Below the pieces are notes generated by a model. It was given only the letters and a program-made list of their open reading frames with translations. It was not told the origin of the DNA and searched no databases. From Thermoplasmata archaeon (GTDB taxonomy: Archaea; Thermoplasmatota; Thermoplasmata; UBA10834; DTMW01): a stretch of DNA of 8,595 nt. Numbering within the stretch: the stretch's first letter is position 1; every line of letters starts with the position of its first letter. Shown piece after piece: positions 1 to 6,205 of the stretch. A program made the position numbers and the translations under genes. The stretch covers positions 1 to 8,595 of the forward strand of contig JAOUEZ010000045.1 in assembly GCA_029858465.1 (NCBI GenBank). The letters are read 5' to 3'.

Positions 1-1
1 G

Positions 2-241
2 AAGCAGAAGGAGAAGCTGGCAGAGGCTCTCAAGGCCAAGGAGATCCAGACAGCATTTCATTACCCGGTTCCGATCCATCTTCAGCCTCTCTACAAGCAG
101 ATGTACAAGTACGAGGGTGGCGAGTTCCCGAAATCCGAGAAGGCGAGCAGGGCGGTCATTTCGCTTCCGATGTACCCCGGGCTAAATGATGAGCAGGTCA
201 AATTCGTGTGCGACTCGATAGTCGAATTCTTCAGCAGGTGA
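2..241 (+). CDS. DegT/DnrJ/EryC1/StrS-family sugar aminotransferase, C-terminal fragment (5' end outside window)
   Basis: Reading from base 2 gives 79 codons ending in TGA at 239-241, with no start because the gene enters from the left edge. The fragment has the typical C-terminal hallmarks of PLP-dependent sugar aminotransferases: an 'FHYPVPIHLQPLY' segment (residues 19-31 of the fragment), which in this family lies near the active site, and a closing 'SLPMYPGLNDEQ' segment followed by a short amphipathic helix. Full-length members are about 360-400 residues, so roughly four fifths of the protein is missing here. These enzymes transfer an amino group from glutamate to a keto-sugar nucleotide. 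The oxidoreductase gene begins six bases after the stop, so the pair is probably co-transcribed and may act in sequence, with the oxidoreductase making the 3-keto sugar and the aminotransferase aminating it, as in GnnA/GnnB- or WlbA/WlbC-type pathways. That pathway assignment is inference; the family assignment is fairly secure. Confidence 0.85.
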   Translation, partial: KQKEKLAEALKAKEIQTAFHYPVPIHLQPLYKQMYKYEGGEFPKSEKASRAVISLPMYPGLNDEQVKFVCDSIVEFFSR

Positions 242-242
242 T
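236..242 (+). promoter_or_regulatory. Ribosome binding site (AGGTGAT) deciding the oxidoreductase start
   Basis: AGGTGAT is an exact match to the archaeal SD core (AGGAGGTGATCC, complementary to the 16S rRNA 3' end). It overlaps the aminotransferase stop codon and lies 5 bases before the ATG at 248. A TTG at 242 is also in frame but overlaps this motif, so ATG 248 is the better start. The motif implies translational coupling of the two genes. Confidence 0.75.
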
Positions 243-247
243 TGGAC

Positions 248-1201
248 ATGACGAAGCTCAATGTAGGAGTGATCGGCACAGGATACTGGGGGAGAAAGCT
301 TGTCGATGAGTTCTCGAATATCGAGGATGCGTCCATTGAGGCGATTTCAGATCTGAGCCAGGACAATTTAAAATTCTGTGTTGACCGGTTCAAAGTGAAG
401 AAGACATTGACAGATTTCCACGAGCTTCTCGCGATACCGGAGATCAAGGCGGTCGCGGTCGCGACACCAAACGCGACGCATTATCAGATATGCAAGGAAG
501 CGCTGGAAGCGGGCAAGCATGTCCTTGTCGAGAAGCCCATAACTCTCAATTCAAAACAGGGATGGGAGTTGGTGAAGCTCGCCGAGGAGAGGAAGCTCGT
601 TCTATCCGTAGGCCACATTTTCAGATTCAATAATGCAATATCGGAAGTCAAGCGCCTGATCAAGGAGCGTTTCTTCGGGAAGATATTCCTCATGGATCTT
701 ACTTGGACAAACCTCGAGAAACCATTCTCGGACAGGGATGTGATCTTCGATCTCGCCCCTCACATGTTTGACATGATGAATTATCTGCTAGAAGATTGGC
801 CGATTGAGGTCTGCGCAACTGGAACGATGCACAGAATCGAGGTCATAGAGACGGCCGTCATGCACACGAAGTTCAAGGACGGTCTGATGGCCAGCGCGAC
901 ATTGAGCTGGGTCATTCCCAAGAAGACTCGGCAGCTTGCAATAATCGGCGAATCAAGATCCATGTTCGTCGATGCGGTCGGCCAAGACATAACTGTATTC
1001 GAGAGCGGATACACGTACAAGCTCGGGGTCGACAGGAACAACACGATAAAGGACGAACTGATGCATTTCATAGAGTCTATCCACAATCCCCTGAGCGAGA
1101 CAAGGAACAGCGGAGCCATCGGCGTGAAAACAATAGAACTCATCGAGGCCACGAAGCAATCCATCGCTCAGAAGAAATGCATGCCCGTGCTCTCCAAGTG
1201 A
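248..1201 (+). CDS. Gfo/Idh/MocA-family NAD(P)-dependent sugar(-nucleotide) oxidoreductase
   Basis: The product is 317 residues, a normal length for the family (about 310-360). The N-terminal Rossmann domain begins with a dinucleotide-binding loop G10-T-G12-Y-W-G15 after a hydrophobic strand. The family's 'EKP' motif is at 95-97, in 'HVLVEKPIT', where the lysine is the usual catalytic or substrate-positioning residue. In the C-terminal alpha/beta domain, 'D168-LAP-H172-MFD' carries the conserved histidine region of the active site. There is no signal peptide or membrane segment, so the protein is cytoplasmic. It follows an aminotransferase after six bases and is probably in the same operon. 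By analogy with WlbA and GnnA it may oxidise the C3 hydroxyl of a UDP-N-acetylhexosamine or its uronate so that the aminotransferase can act, but the substrate cannot be read from the sequence. An inositol or other sugar dehydrogenase is possible. The start ATG at 248 was chosen over TTG 242 because of the SD motif at 236-242. Confidence 0.88.
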   Translation: MTKLNVGVIGTGYWGRKLVDEFSNIEDASIEAISDLSQDNLKFCVDRFKVKKTLTDFHELLAIPEIKAVAVATPNATHYQICKEALEAGKHVLVEKPITLNSKQGWELVKLAEERKLVLSVGHIFRFNNAISEVKRLIKERFFGKIFLMDLTWTNLEKPFSDRDVIFDLAPHMFDMMNYLLEDWPIEVCATGTMHRIEVIETAVMHTKFKDGLMASATLSWVIPKKTRQLAIIGESRSMFVDAVGQDITVFESGYTYKLGVDRNNTIKDELMHFIESIHNPLSETRNSGAIGVKTIELIEATKQSIAQKKCMPVLSK

Positions 1202-1223
1202 TCATCCGATCCCTGGGCGACAA

Positions 1224-1230
1224 TTAAATA
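1224..1230 (+). promoter_or_regulatory. Archaeal TATA box (TTAAATA) of the glycosyltransferase gene
   Basis: TTAAATA begins 32 bases before the ATG at 1256 and sits in the 54-base gap after the oxidoreductase. In archaea transcription starts about 25 bases downstream of the box centre, which is at or within a few bases of the ATG. No SD motif precedes the ATG (the bases before it are CCTCCAG). The gene is therefore probably transcribed separately as a leaderless mRNA. Confidence 0.6.
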
Positions 1231-1255
1231 TCGACTCTCCTATTGATACCTCCAG

Positions 1256-2374
1256 ATGCCATCGATACTGATGTTGCTTTCGAAACCCTATCCGCACGAT
1301 ACTCGGGTGAAACGAGAGGCTCGGTCGCTTTCCGCCACTATGCATGATGTGCGCGTCCTTTCTTGGAATCGTGAGAGGAGCAAATTCGATTCTGACGGCA
1401 GTCAGGAAGGAATCAAGGTCTCACTGATCGGTCCGAGATGCCCTGAGCGCAGCTTCAGAAGCTTCATTCTGAAATTGCCAATCTTCTGGATATCCTGCCT
1501 GAGGATGTCAAAAAATATTCAGTTCAATGTCGTCCATGCCCATGATTTCGACACCCTGCCGATAGGATACCTCATCAGCAAGCTAAGGGGTGCGAGGCTG
1601 GTCTACGATGCACACGAATCATATGCGGACATGATAGTGGGAGAGGCTCCAAAATGGATCATCTCCTGGGTAATAAGGATCGAAGGCATGCTTCAAAAGA
1701 GAGCGGATGTCGTCATAGCATCGAATCCGAAGGTGGCCGAGAGGATAGGCGCGAAGAGATCCATCATCGTCATGAATTGCCCGAGCAAGGGAGAACTCGC
1801 TGAATCTGTATTGGAAGTCTCTCCGAAGGAACGGACGGGCGATCTTATACTGGGATATTTCGGCTCTCTCGAACCGGGAAGATTCATCGGGGAAGCTATG
1901 GTGGTGATCCCAGATCAAAAACAGTACAAGCTCGTGATAGCCGGTGACGGGACTCTCATCAGGAGGGTCAAGGAGTTCGCATCCAAATCCGACCAGATAG
2001 CCTATTTCGGCCTGCTTTCTCATTCGGAGGTCATCAAGAGATCGAAACAGTGTTATGCAATGCTGATAATGTTCGATCCATCAAATCGCAACAACAGGAT
2101 CGGGGCTCCCAACCGACTTTTCGAGGCCATGGCCATGGGCATACCGGTCATAGTCACCGACAACACACTTGCAGCGGAAATAGTCAAGAAGGAGAAATGC
2201 GGGTTCGCCTGCAAATACGACATATTCGCCTTCATCGCCCTGCTCAAAGAGCTCAGGAATCGCATCCCAGAGGCTGCGGAGGCGGGCAGCCAGGGGCGAG
2301 CAGCATACGAGAGGGAATACAACTGGGAGGCCCAGGTATCCAAAATGTTAGATGCCTATTCCCGGCTATCCTGA
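1256..2374 (+). CDS. GT4-like (GT-B fold) glycosyltransferase
   Basis: The product is 372 residues, the usual size for a family 4 glycosyltransferase. The N-terminal acceptor domain has 'PYPHDTRVKREARSL' (11-25), typical of the GT4 first helix, then 'VVHAHDFDTLPIGY' (92-105) and 'LVYDAHESY' (115-123), the usual conserved strand-loop motifs. The C-terminal nucleotide-sugar domain starts near 198 with 'LGYFGSLEPGR', followed by 'VIAGDGTL' (227-234) and the donor-binding 'PNRLFEAMAMGIPVIVTD' (285-302). The first Glu of the canonical E-x7-E motif is replaced by Ile282, while Glu290 is kept; several GT4 subgroups with a 'PNKLFEYMA' pattern share this. There is no transmembrane helix or signal peptide, so it should act at the cytoplasmic face on a nucleotide-sugar donor and a lipid-linked or protein glycan acceptor; donor and acceptor are unknown. 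It follows two sugar-modifying genes but has its own TATA box and no SD motif. Confidence 0.88.
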   Translation: MPSILMLLSKPYPHDTRVKREARSLSATMHDVRVLSWNRERSKFDSDGSQEGIKVSLIGPRCPERSFRSFILKLPIFWISCLRMSKNIQFNVVHAHDFDTLPIGYLISKLRGARLVYDAHESYADMIVGEAPKWIISWVIRIEGMLQKRADVVIASNPKVAERIGAKRSIIVMNCPSKGELAESVLEVSPKERTGDLILGYFGSLEPGRFIGEAMVVIPDQKQYKLVIAGDGTLIRRVKEFASKSDQIAYFGLLSHSEVIKRSKQCYAMLIMFDPSNRNNRIGAPNRLFEAMAMGIPVIVTDNTLAAEIVKKEKCGFACKYDIFAFIALLKELRNRIPEAAEAGSQGRAAYEREYNWEAQVSKMLDAYSRLS

Positions 2375-2442
2375 GCGGAAAACCTCCGGGCGACGCCTCT
2401 CGCATCACCCCCTCGATTTCCACTAAAAGAGCGTTTGCTGGG

Positions 2443-2466
2443 AATAATATTCGGTAGAATATTATT
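2443..2466. repeat. Perfect AT-rich inverted repeat (10+10 bp, 4-base centre), possible operator
   Basis: The left arm AATAATATTC (2443-2452) is the exact reverse complement of the right arm GAATATTATT (2457-2466), with GGTA between them. It ends 4 bases before the BRE/TATA element of the smc promoter, where an archaeal activator or repressor dimer could sit. It could alternatively form a hairpin in the 3' end of the glycosyltransferase transcript, but no T-run follows and the stem is almost all A-T, so a terminator role is less attractive. The symmetry is seen directly; the function is inferred. Confidence 0.6.
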
Positions 2467-2470
2467 GGAA

Positions 2471-2484
2471 GAAACAATTATATT
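2471..2484 (+). promoter_or_regulatory. BRE/TATA promoter of the smc-scpA-scpB operon
   Basis: GAAACAATTATATT combines a purine/A-rich BRE-like segment (GAAAC) with a TATA-like ATTATATT (2477-2484). Transcription would start about 25 bases after the box centre, near 2505-2508, at the edge of the palindrome at 2508-2525. It is the best archaeal promoter match in the intergenic region. A weaker alternative is the T-run at 2580-2585, which lies at a leaderless distance from the smc ATG but is a poor TATA box. Confidence 0.55.
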
Positions 2485-2505
2485 CCTCTTTGTCTATTAG
2501 CTGTA

Positions 2506-2574
2506 ATGTCCGACACCTGTCGGACTCAATGGGATGGGATGCAGAAAGTGACTGTCATACTGCACTGCGACTAG
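2506..2574 (+). CDS. Possible leaderless 22-codon upstream ORF in the smc leader
   Basis: An ATG at 2506, lying almost exactly at the predicted transcription start, opens a 22-codon frame ending in TAG at 2572-2574. The peptide begins MSDTCRTQWDGM and contains two cysteines; I recognise no family. It overlaps the palindrome at 2508-2525 and stops 36 bases before the smc ATG. The position fits a leader peptide or an accidental ORF. It is in the same frame as smc, but a second stop (TGA at 2605-2607) separates them, so it cannot be an N-terminal extension. Support is only positional. Confidence 0.2.
   Translation: MSDTCRTQWDGMQKVTVILHCD
2508..2525. repeat. Perfect GC-rich palindrome (8+8 bp, 2-base centre) at the predicted smc transcription start
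   Basis: GTCCGACA (2508-2515) and TGTCGGAC (2518-2525) are exact reverse complements around CC. As DNA this is a compact 18-bp dyad typical of an operator for a dimeric regulator, and over the start site it would suit repression. As RNA it gives a 7-bp stem with a four-base loop at the very 5' end of the mRNA. Both readings are inference; the symmetry is certain. Confidence 0.6.
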
Positions 2575-2610
2575 GTCATTTTTTCGCATCACGGTCGGAG
2601 CGGATGAGCG

Positions 2611-5600
2611 ATGCACCTCAAGGAAGTAGAGATAGAAAACTTCAAATCTTTTGGCAAACGGACGCGAATACCCATTCTGCCTGGATACACTGCGATAACC
2701 GGCCCAAACGGCTCCGGGAAATCGAACATATCCGATGCGATTCTATTCGTCTTGGGGCCGAAGAGCTCCAGGGTCATTCGTGCGGGAAGGCTCACCGATC
2801 TGATATTCAACGGCGGCTCATCCGGCCATCGGGCGTCAGAATGCAAGGTCAGCCTCTACTTCGACAACGGCGACAATCTCATCCCGATTGACACAGAGAC
2901 GGTCAAGCTGACAAGATTGGTAAGGCTCTCGGAAAGCTCCGAGGAAGGCTACTATTCCTATTATTATGTGAATGACAAGAAATCCTCTCTGGGAGAGATC
3001 GAAGAACTACTGGCGCATGCGCGAATCTCTGCTGACGGCTATAATTTCGTGCAGCAGGGGGATATCACGAAGATAGTCCAGATGGGACCTGTGGATCGAA
3101 GGCGGATATTGGACGACATCGCAGGGATAAGCAGGTTCGACGATGACATTGTCAAGGCGGAAAAGGAGCGCCTGGAAGCGGAGGACAACATCTCGAAGCT
3201 CAACATAATAATCGACGAACTCCGGAAGCAGATGAAGCAGCTGGAATCTGACAGGGAGTGCGCGATGAAATATCGCGATATGCGGGACAGGCTCGTCCTA
3301 TCCAAAGCCCAGCTCGCAGCAAAGAAAAGGGACGAGGTCGAGAAAGAGCTCGCAACGATTCAATCGCAGATTCAGAACTACGAGAAGGAGAAAGTGCAGC
3401 TGCAGGAGACCACGGAAAAAGCGAGAGATGAGATCAAGCATATCGAGCAGCAGCTGTCAGAGGTCGAGGCAAAGATAATCGAGAAGGGAGGAGACAGCGC
3501 CAGGCAGACCAAAGAGAAGATTGATCAGATAAGGATCGATCTGGCGAGAGCGACTGACGCCGTGCAGACTGCGGAGGAGAAGCTCACGGACCTCGCGCAG
3601 CAGATCAAAATCACGAAGGAAGAGGTTAAAAAGGTCAACAAGGAGCTAGATCAGCTCGAAGAGAAGAAAAAGGATCTCTCGGGCACGATAGACGAGAAGG
3701 GGGCTCGGCTCAAGGAGTTGAAATCATCTCTCTCTAAGAAGCAGGGAGAGATCACGGAATCCGACGAGAAGCTCGGCAAGATGCATGGAGATATGGACCA
3801 ACTGGTCAAGAGCATCACTTCGAAGGAGGATTCATACAGAGGGCTTGTGATCGAGCAGGACAAGTTCAGCGGGAAGATAGAGCGTCTGAAGAGCGAGATC
3901 ACGGAGCTCGAGGAGTCGAAGAAGACATACGAGTTCGAACTCAAGGACGCGGATTGGAGCGAGAAGCAGCTGGCCACGGACAAGAAGAGCTCTGCGGGCG
4001 AGGTGAAGAAGCTCCAGGAAAATTATTATTCGAAGAGGAACGAGGAGAAGAAACTCGCAAAGGAATCGCAGGAACTCGAGGAAGCGATCAAATCTCTCAC
4101 AAGGGAGTATAACAGGCTGAAGGCAGAGGCCGATGCAGTGAAGATGGTCGCCGAGGGATACACATCGGCAGTCGGCAGGATCATCGAGGCAAGGGACAAG
4201 TCGGAGATCAAGGGGATACATGGCACCGTGTCCGATATCTGCAATGTTGATTCGAAGTACGGCACGGCAATATCCGTCTCGGCCGGCAACAGGCTTCAGG
4301 CAGTAATCGTCGACAGTGACGATGTCGCATCGAAATGCATCGACATCCTGAAGAAGAGCAAGCTCGGAAGAGTCACCTTCCTCCCGCTCAACAAAATGGT
4401 CGAGGGGAAGTCGAGGGGAAAGGCGATGCTCGCGGCTAAGAAATCGCTGGGGTACGCGATCGACCTCGTTGAATTCGACGATAAATATCGTGCGGCTATG
4501 TGGTATGTTTTCGGAGATACTATCGTCGTCGGAAGCATGGGCGAAGCCAGGGCGATGATGGGCGGGATCAGAATCGTCACATTGGAAGGGGATCTGATAG
4601 AGGCATCAAACGCCATGATCGGAGGGACACTCGAGAAGGGCGGCAGGATAGGCGCGCCCTCGCATTCAAAGATCGAGAAGGTCGGGTCGGACCTCAGGAC
4701 CGCTACCGAGCAGGCGGAGAAGCTGAACGATAGGCTATGGGAGCTCAAGGAAGAACTGACAAACCTCGAGGACCAGCTCAAGACCGCGAGCGTCAGCGAC
4801 GGCGGCCAGGACGCAAAGATGGCCTCGATAGAGATGAAGAAGAAGGAGTTCGCGCAGAAGATCGCGACAAAGAACTCCGAGCTCGATGCGAAGGGCAAGG
4901 AGCTCTCCGAATCGCTCGATTCTCTCGAGGACTGCAAGGAGAATATCGAATCGATCGAATCCGAAATCACCGCCCTGAAGAAGACGAGGGACGAGCTCGG
5001 GGAGAAGATCCAGAAGGCAACCCCGAAAGAGATAGCTCAGGCGCTTAAGAAGGTCGAGGGAGAAATACTTGAACTGACGACTGCGGTCGCCTCTCTGTCA
5101 TCGCAGAGGGAGACCATCGCGAAGCAGATCGAGCTTGTTGAGGCGAGGAAGTCCGAGTTCGAGACAGCTCTGAAATCCTATATTGACGAGACAGCTGCAA
5201 ACAAGAAGAAGATCACCGAGAACAAAGAGAAGACTCAGTCTCTCGAGACGGAGCTGAACGCGCTCAGGAAGCTCGAGGAGTCGATGGGCGCGGAGATCGA
5301 GAAGCTGAGGAAGAAACGTGACGATCTATACAAGCAGAAAACTGATTCCGAGGCCGCGATTGACAAGCATCAGTCGAAGATGGAGACGACTCATGACCTC
5401 ATAATTGGCCTGAAGACGAAGCAGGGAGCGGCCGAGATCGCGTTGAACGAACTGATAGCTGAGCTGTCAACTTACACCATCGACATATCCCAACAGAAGC
5501 TGCCGCCGATAAGCGAGCTGAAGGAGATCATCCAAAAATGCGAATCAGAGATGAACTCGCTCGGCATCGTCAACCTGCGCGCAATAGAGGACTACGATGA

Positions 5601-6204
5601 GAAGAAGCAGAGGTTCGACACCGTCAGGACGGAGATATCACAGCTGTCCAAGCAGAGGACGAACCTGATCAAGCTCGTCGCCGAGCTGAATGACAAGAAG
5701 AAGTTCGGACTCATGAGAGTGTTCGAATCGATAAGGGAGAATTTCAAGAGGATATATGCGGACATGTCAGGCGGCGGAGAGGCCGACCTGATACTCGAGA
5801 ACTCGGAGGAGCCGCTCCAGGGAGGCCTGATACTCAGGGCGAGGCCGAGGGACAACAAGGAGCTCAGGCTCGAAGCGCTCAGCGGCGGAGAGAAGAGCCT
5901 CACTGCGCTGTCTTTCATATTCGCCATTCAGCAGTATGAGCCGTCCCCGTTCTATCTGCTCGACGAGGTGGACATGTTCCTCGACGGCGTTAATGCGGAG
6001 AATGTCGCCAGGGCAATCGGGAAGAACGCCGCTAACGCGCAGTTCCTGCAGGTGTCCTTGAGAAAGACCACGCTCAAAGAGGCGGATCACATGATAGGCG
6101 TGACAAGGCTCGCGACAGGGATATCCCAGGTCATCCTCAAGCCGAATATCGGTGACGAAATGCCCGAGGCCGAGGATGTGCCCGAGCCTCAGGAGGCGGG
6201 CTGA
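2611..6204 (+). CDS. smc: Chromosome segregation protein SMC (condensin ATPase)
   Basis: The 1197-residue product has the full SMC plan at normal length. The N-terminal head carries Walker A G31-PNGSGKS-38, an R-loop region 'IRAGRLTDLIFNGG' (56-69) and a Q-loop 'YNFVQQGDIT' (144-153). A long Lys/Glu-rich coiled coil runs from about 170 to 510. The hinge covers about 515-680, with 'GNRLQAVIV' (from 559) and the conserved 'MIGG' glycines (671-672). The return coil runs to about 1010. The C-terminal head has the ABC signature 'LSGGEKS' (1090-1096), Walker B 'FYLLDEVDMFLD' with D1118 and catalytic E1119, and an 'LRKTTLKEADHMIGVTR' H-loop region. All catalytic motifs are intact. The protein dimerises through the hinge, binds ATP between heads, and with ScpA and ScpB loads on and compacts DNA. 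The start ATG at 2611 is placed right for the family N-terminus ('MHLKEVEIENFKSF'). Its SD motif is weak. A short acidic tail (EDVPEPQE) follows the head. Confidence 0.97.
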   Translation: MHLKEVEIENFKSFGKRTRIPILPGYTAITGPNGSGKSNISDAILFVLGPKSSRVIRAGRLTDLIFNGGSSGHRASECKVSLYFDNGDNLIPIDTETVKLTRLVRLSESSEEGYYSYYYVNDKKSSLGEIEELLAHARISADGYNFVQQGDITKIVQMGPVDRRRILDDIAGISRFDDDIVKAEKERLEAEDNISKLNIIIDELRKQMKQLESDRECAMKYRDMRDRLVLSKAQLAAKKRDEVEKELATIQSQIQNYEKEKVQLQETTEKARDEIKHIEQQLSEVEAKIIEKGGDSARQTKEKIDQIRIDLARATDAVQTAEEKLTDLAQQIKITKEEVKKVNKELDQLEEKKKDLSGTIDEKGARLKELKSSLSKKQGEITESDEKLGKMHGDMDQLVKSITSKEDSYRGLVIEQDKFSGKIERLKSEITELEESKKTYEFELKDADWSEKQLATDKKSSAGEVKKLQENYYSKRNEEKKLAKESQELEEAIKSLTREYNRLKAEADAVKMVAEGYTSAVGRIIEARDKSEIKGIHGTVSDICNVDSKYGTAISVSAGNRLQAVIVDSDDVASKCIDILKKSKLGRVTFLPLNKMVEGKSRGKAMLAAKKSLGYAIDLVEFDDKYRAAMWYVFGDTIVVGSMGEARAMMGGIRIVTLEGDLIEASNAMIGGTLEKGGRIGAPSHSKIEKVGSDLRTATEQAEKLNDRLWELKEELTNLEDQLKTASVSDGGQDAKMASIEMKKKEFAQKIATKNSELDAKGKELSESLDSLEDCKENIESIESEITALKKTRDELGEKIQKATPKEIAQALKKVEGEILELTTAVASLSSQRETIAKQIELVEARKSEFETALKSYIDETAANKKKITENKEKTQSLETELNALRKLEESMGAEIEKLRKKRDDLYKQKTDSEAAIDKHQSKMETTHDLIIGLKTKQGAAEIALNELIAELSTYTIDISQQKLPPISELKEIIQKCESEMNSLGIVNLRAIEDYDEKKQRFDTVRTEISQLSKQRTNLIKLVAELNDKKKFGLMRVFESIRENFKRIYADMSGGGEADLILENSEEPLQGGLILRARPRDNKELRLEALSGGEKSLTALSFIFAIQQYEPSPFYLLDEVDMFLDGVNAENVARAIGKNAANAQFLQVSLRKTTLKEADHMIGVTRLATGISQVILKPNIGDEMPEAEDVPEPQEAG
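6191..6196 (+). promoter_or_regulatory. Ribosome binding site (AGGAGG) deciding the scpA start
   Basis: AGGAGG lies inside the last codons of smc, 9 bases before the ATG at 6206. It supports ATG 6206 over an upstream in-frame ATG at 6152, which would add 18 residues read from inside smc and not typical of the family. The smc stop and scpA start are one base apart, so translation is probably coupled. Confidence 0.8.
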
Positions 6205-6205
6205 G

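Larger units (their letters stand above)
2375..2610 (+). other. Intergenic control region and leader upstream of smc
   Basis: This 236-base stretch has no convincing conserved gene. The first part (2375-2442) is GC-richer and shows nothing clear: no T-run and no tRNA-like T-loop. Then come an AT-rich perfect inverted repeat (2443-2466), a BRE/TATA element (2471-2484), a pyrimidine-rich stretch, a GC-rich perfect palindrome (2508-2525), a possible 22-codon ORF (2506-2574), a T6 run (2580-2585), and the smc start at 2611. A weak GGAG at 2597-2600 is the only SD-like motif before smc. If the TATA box works, the smc mRNA has a leader of about 105 bases, unlike the apparently leaderless genes nearby. 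Confidence 0.6.

Noticed and set aside
2375..2442. Possible tRNA or small RNA gene after the glycosyltransferase
   Set aside because: A CCCTCGATTTCC segment loosely resembles a T-arm, but there is no TTCGA loop, acceptor stem or anticodon arm.
2050..2457. 135-codon + strand ORF overlapping the glycosyltransferase 3' end
   Set aside because: It is an alternate frame of a clearly coding GT4 domain; the product is Gly/His/Gln-rich and low in complexity.
2506..2610. TAG at 2572 read as pyrrolysine to extend smc upstream
   Set aside because: The upstream ORF is in frame with smc, but a second stop, TGA at 2605-2607, blocks fusion, and the SMC N-terminus is already complete at 2611.
4296..4970. 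224-codon ORF on the minus strand inside smc
   Set aside because: It is a Ser/Leu-rich mirror of the Lys/Glu-rich coiled-coil coding sequence, with no recognisable domain; smc is unambiguous on the + strand.
6152..6205. Upstream in-frame ATG for scpA
   Set aside because: It would add 18 Arg/Pro-rich residues translated from smc sequence; the AGGAGG site and one-base gap favour ATG 6206.
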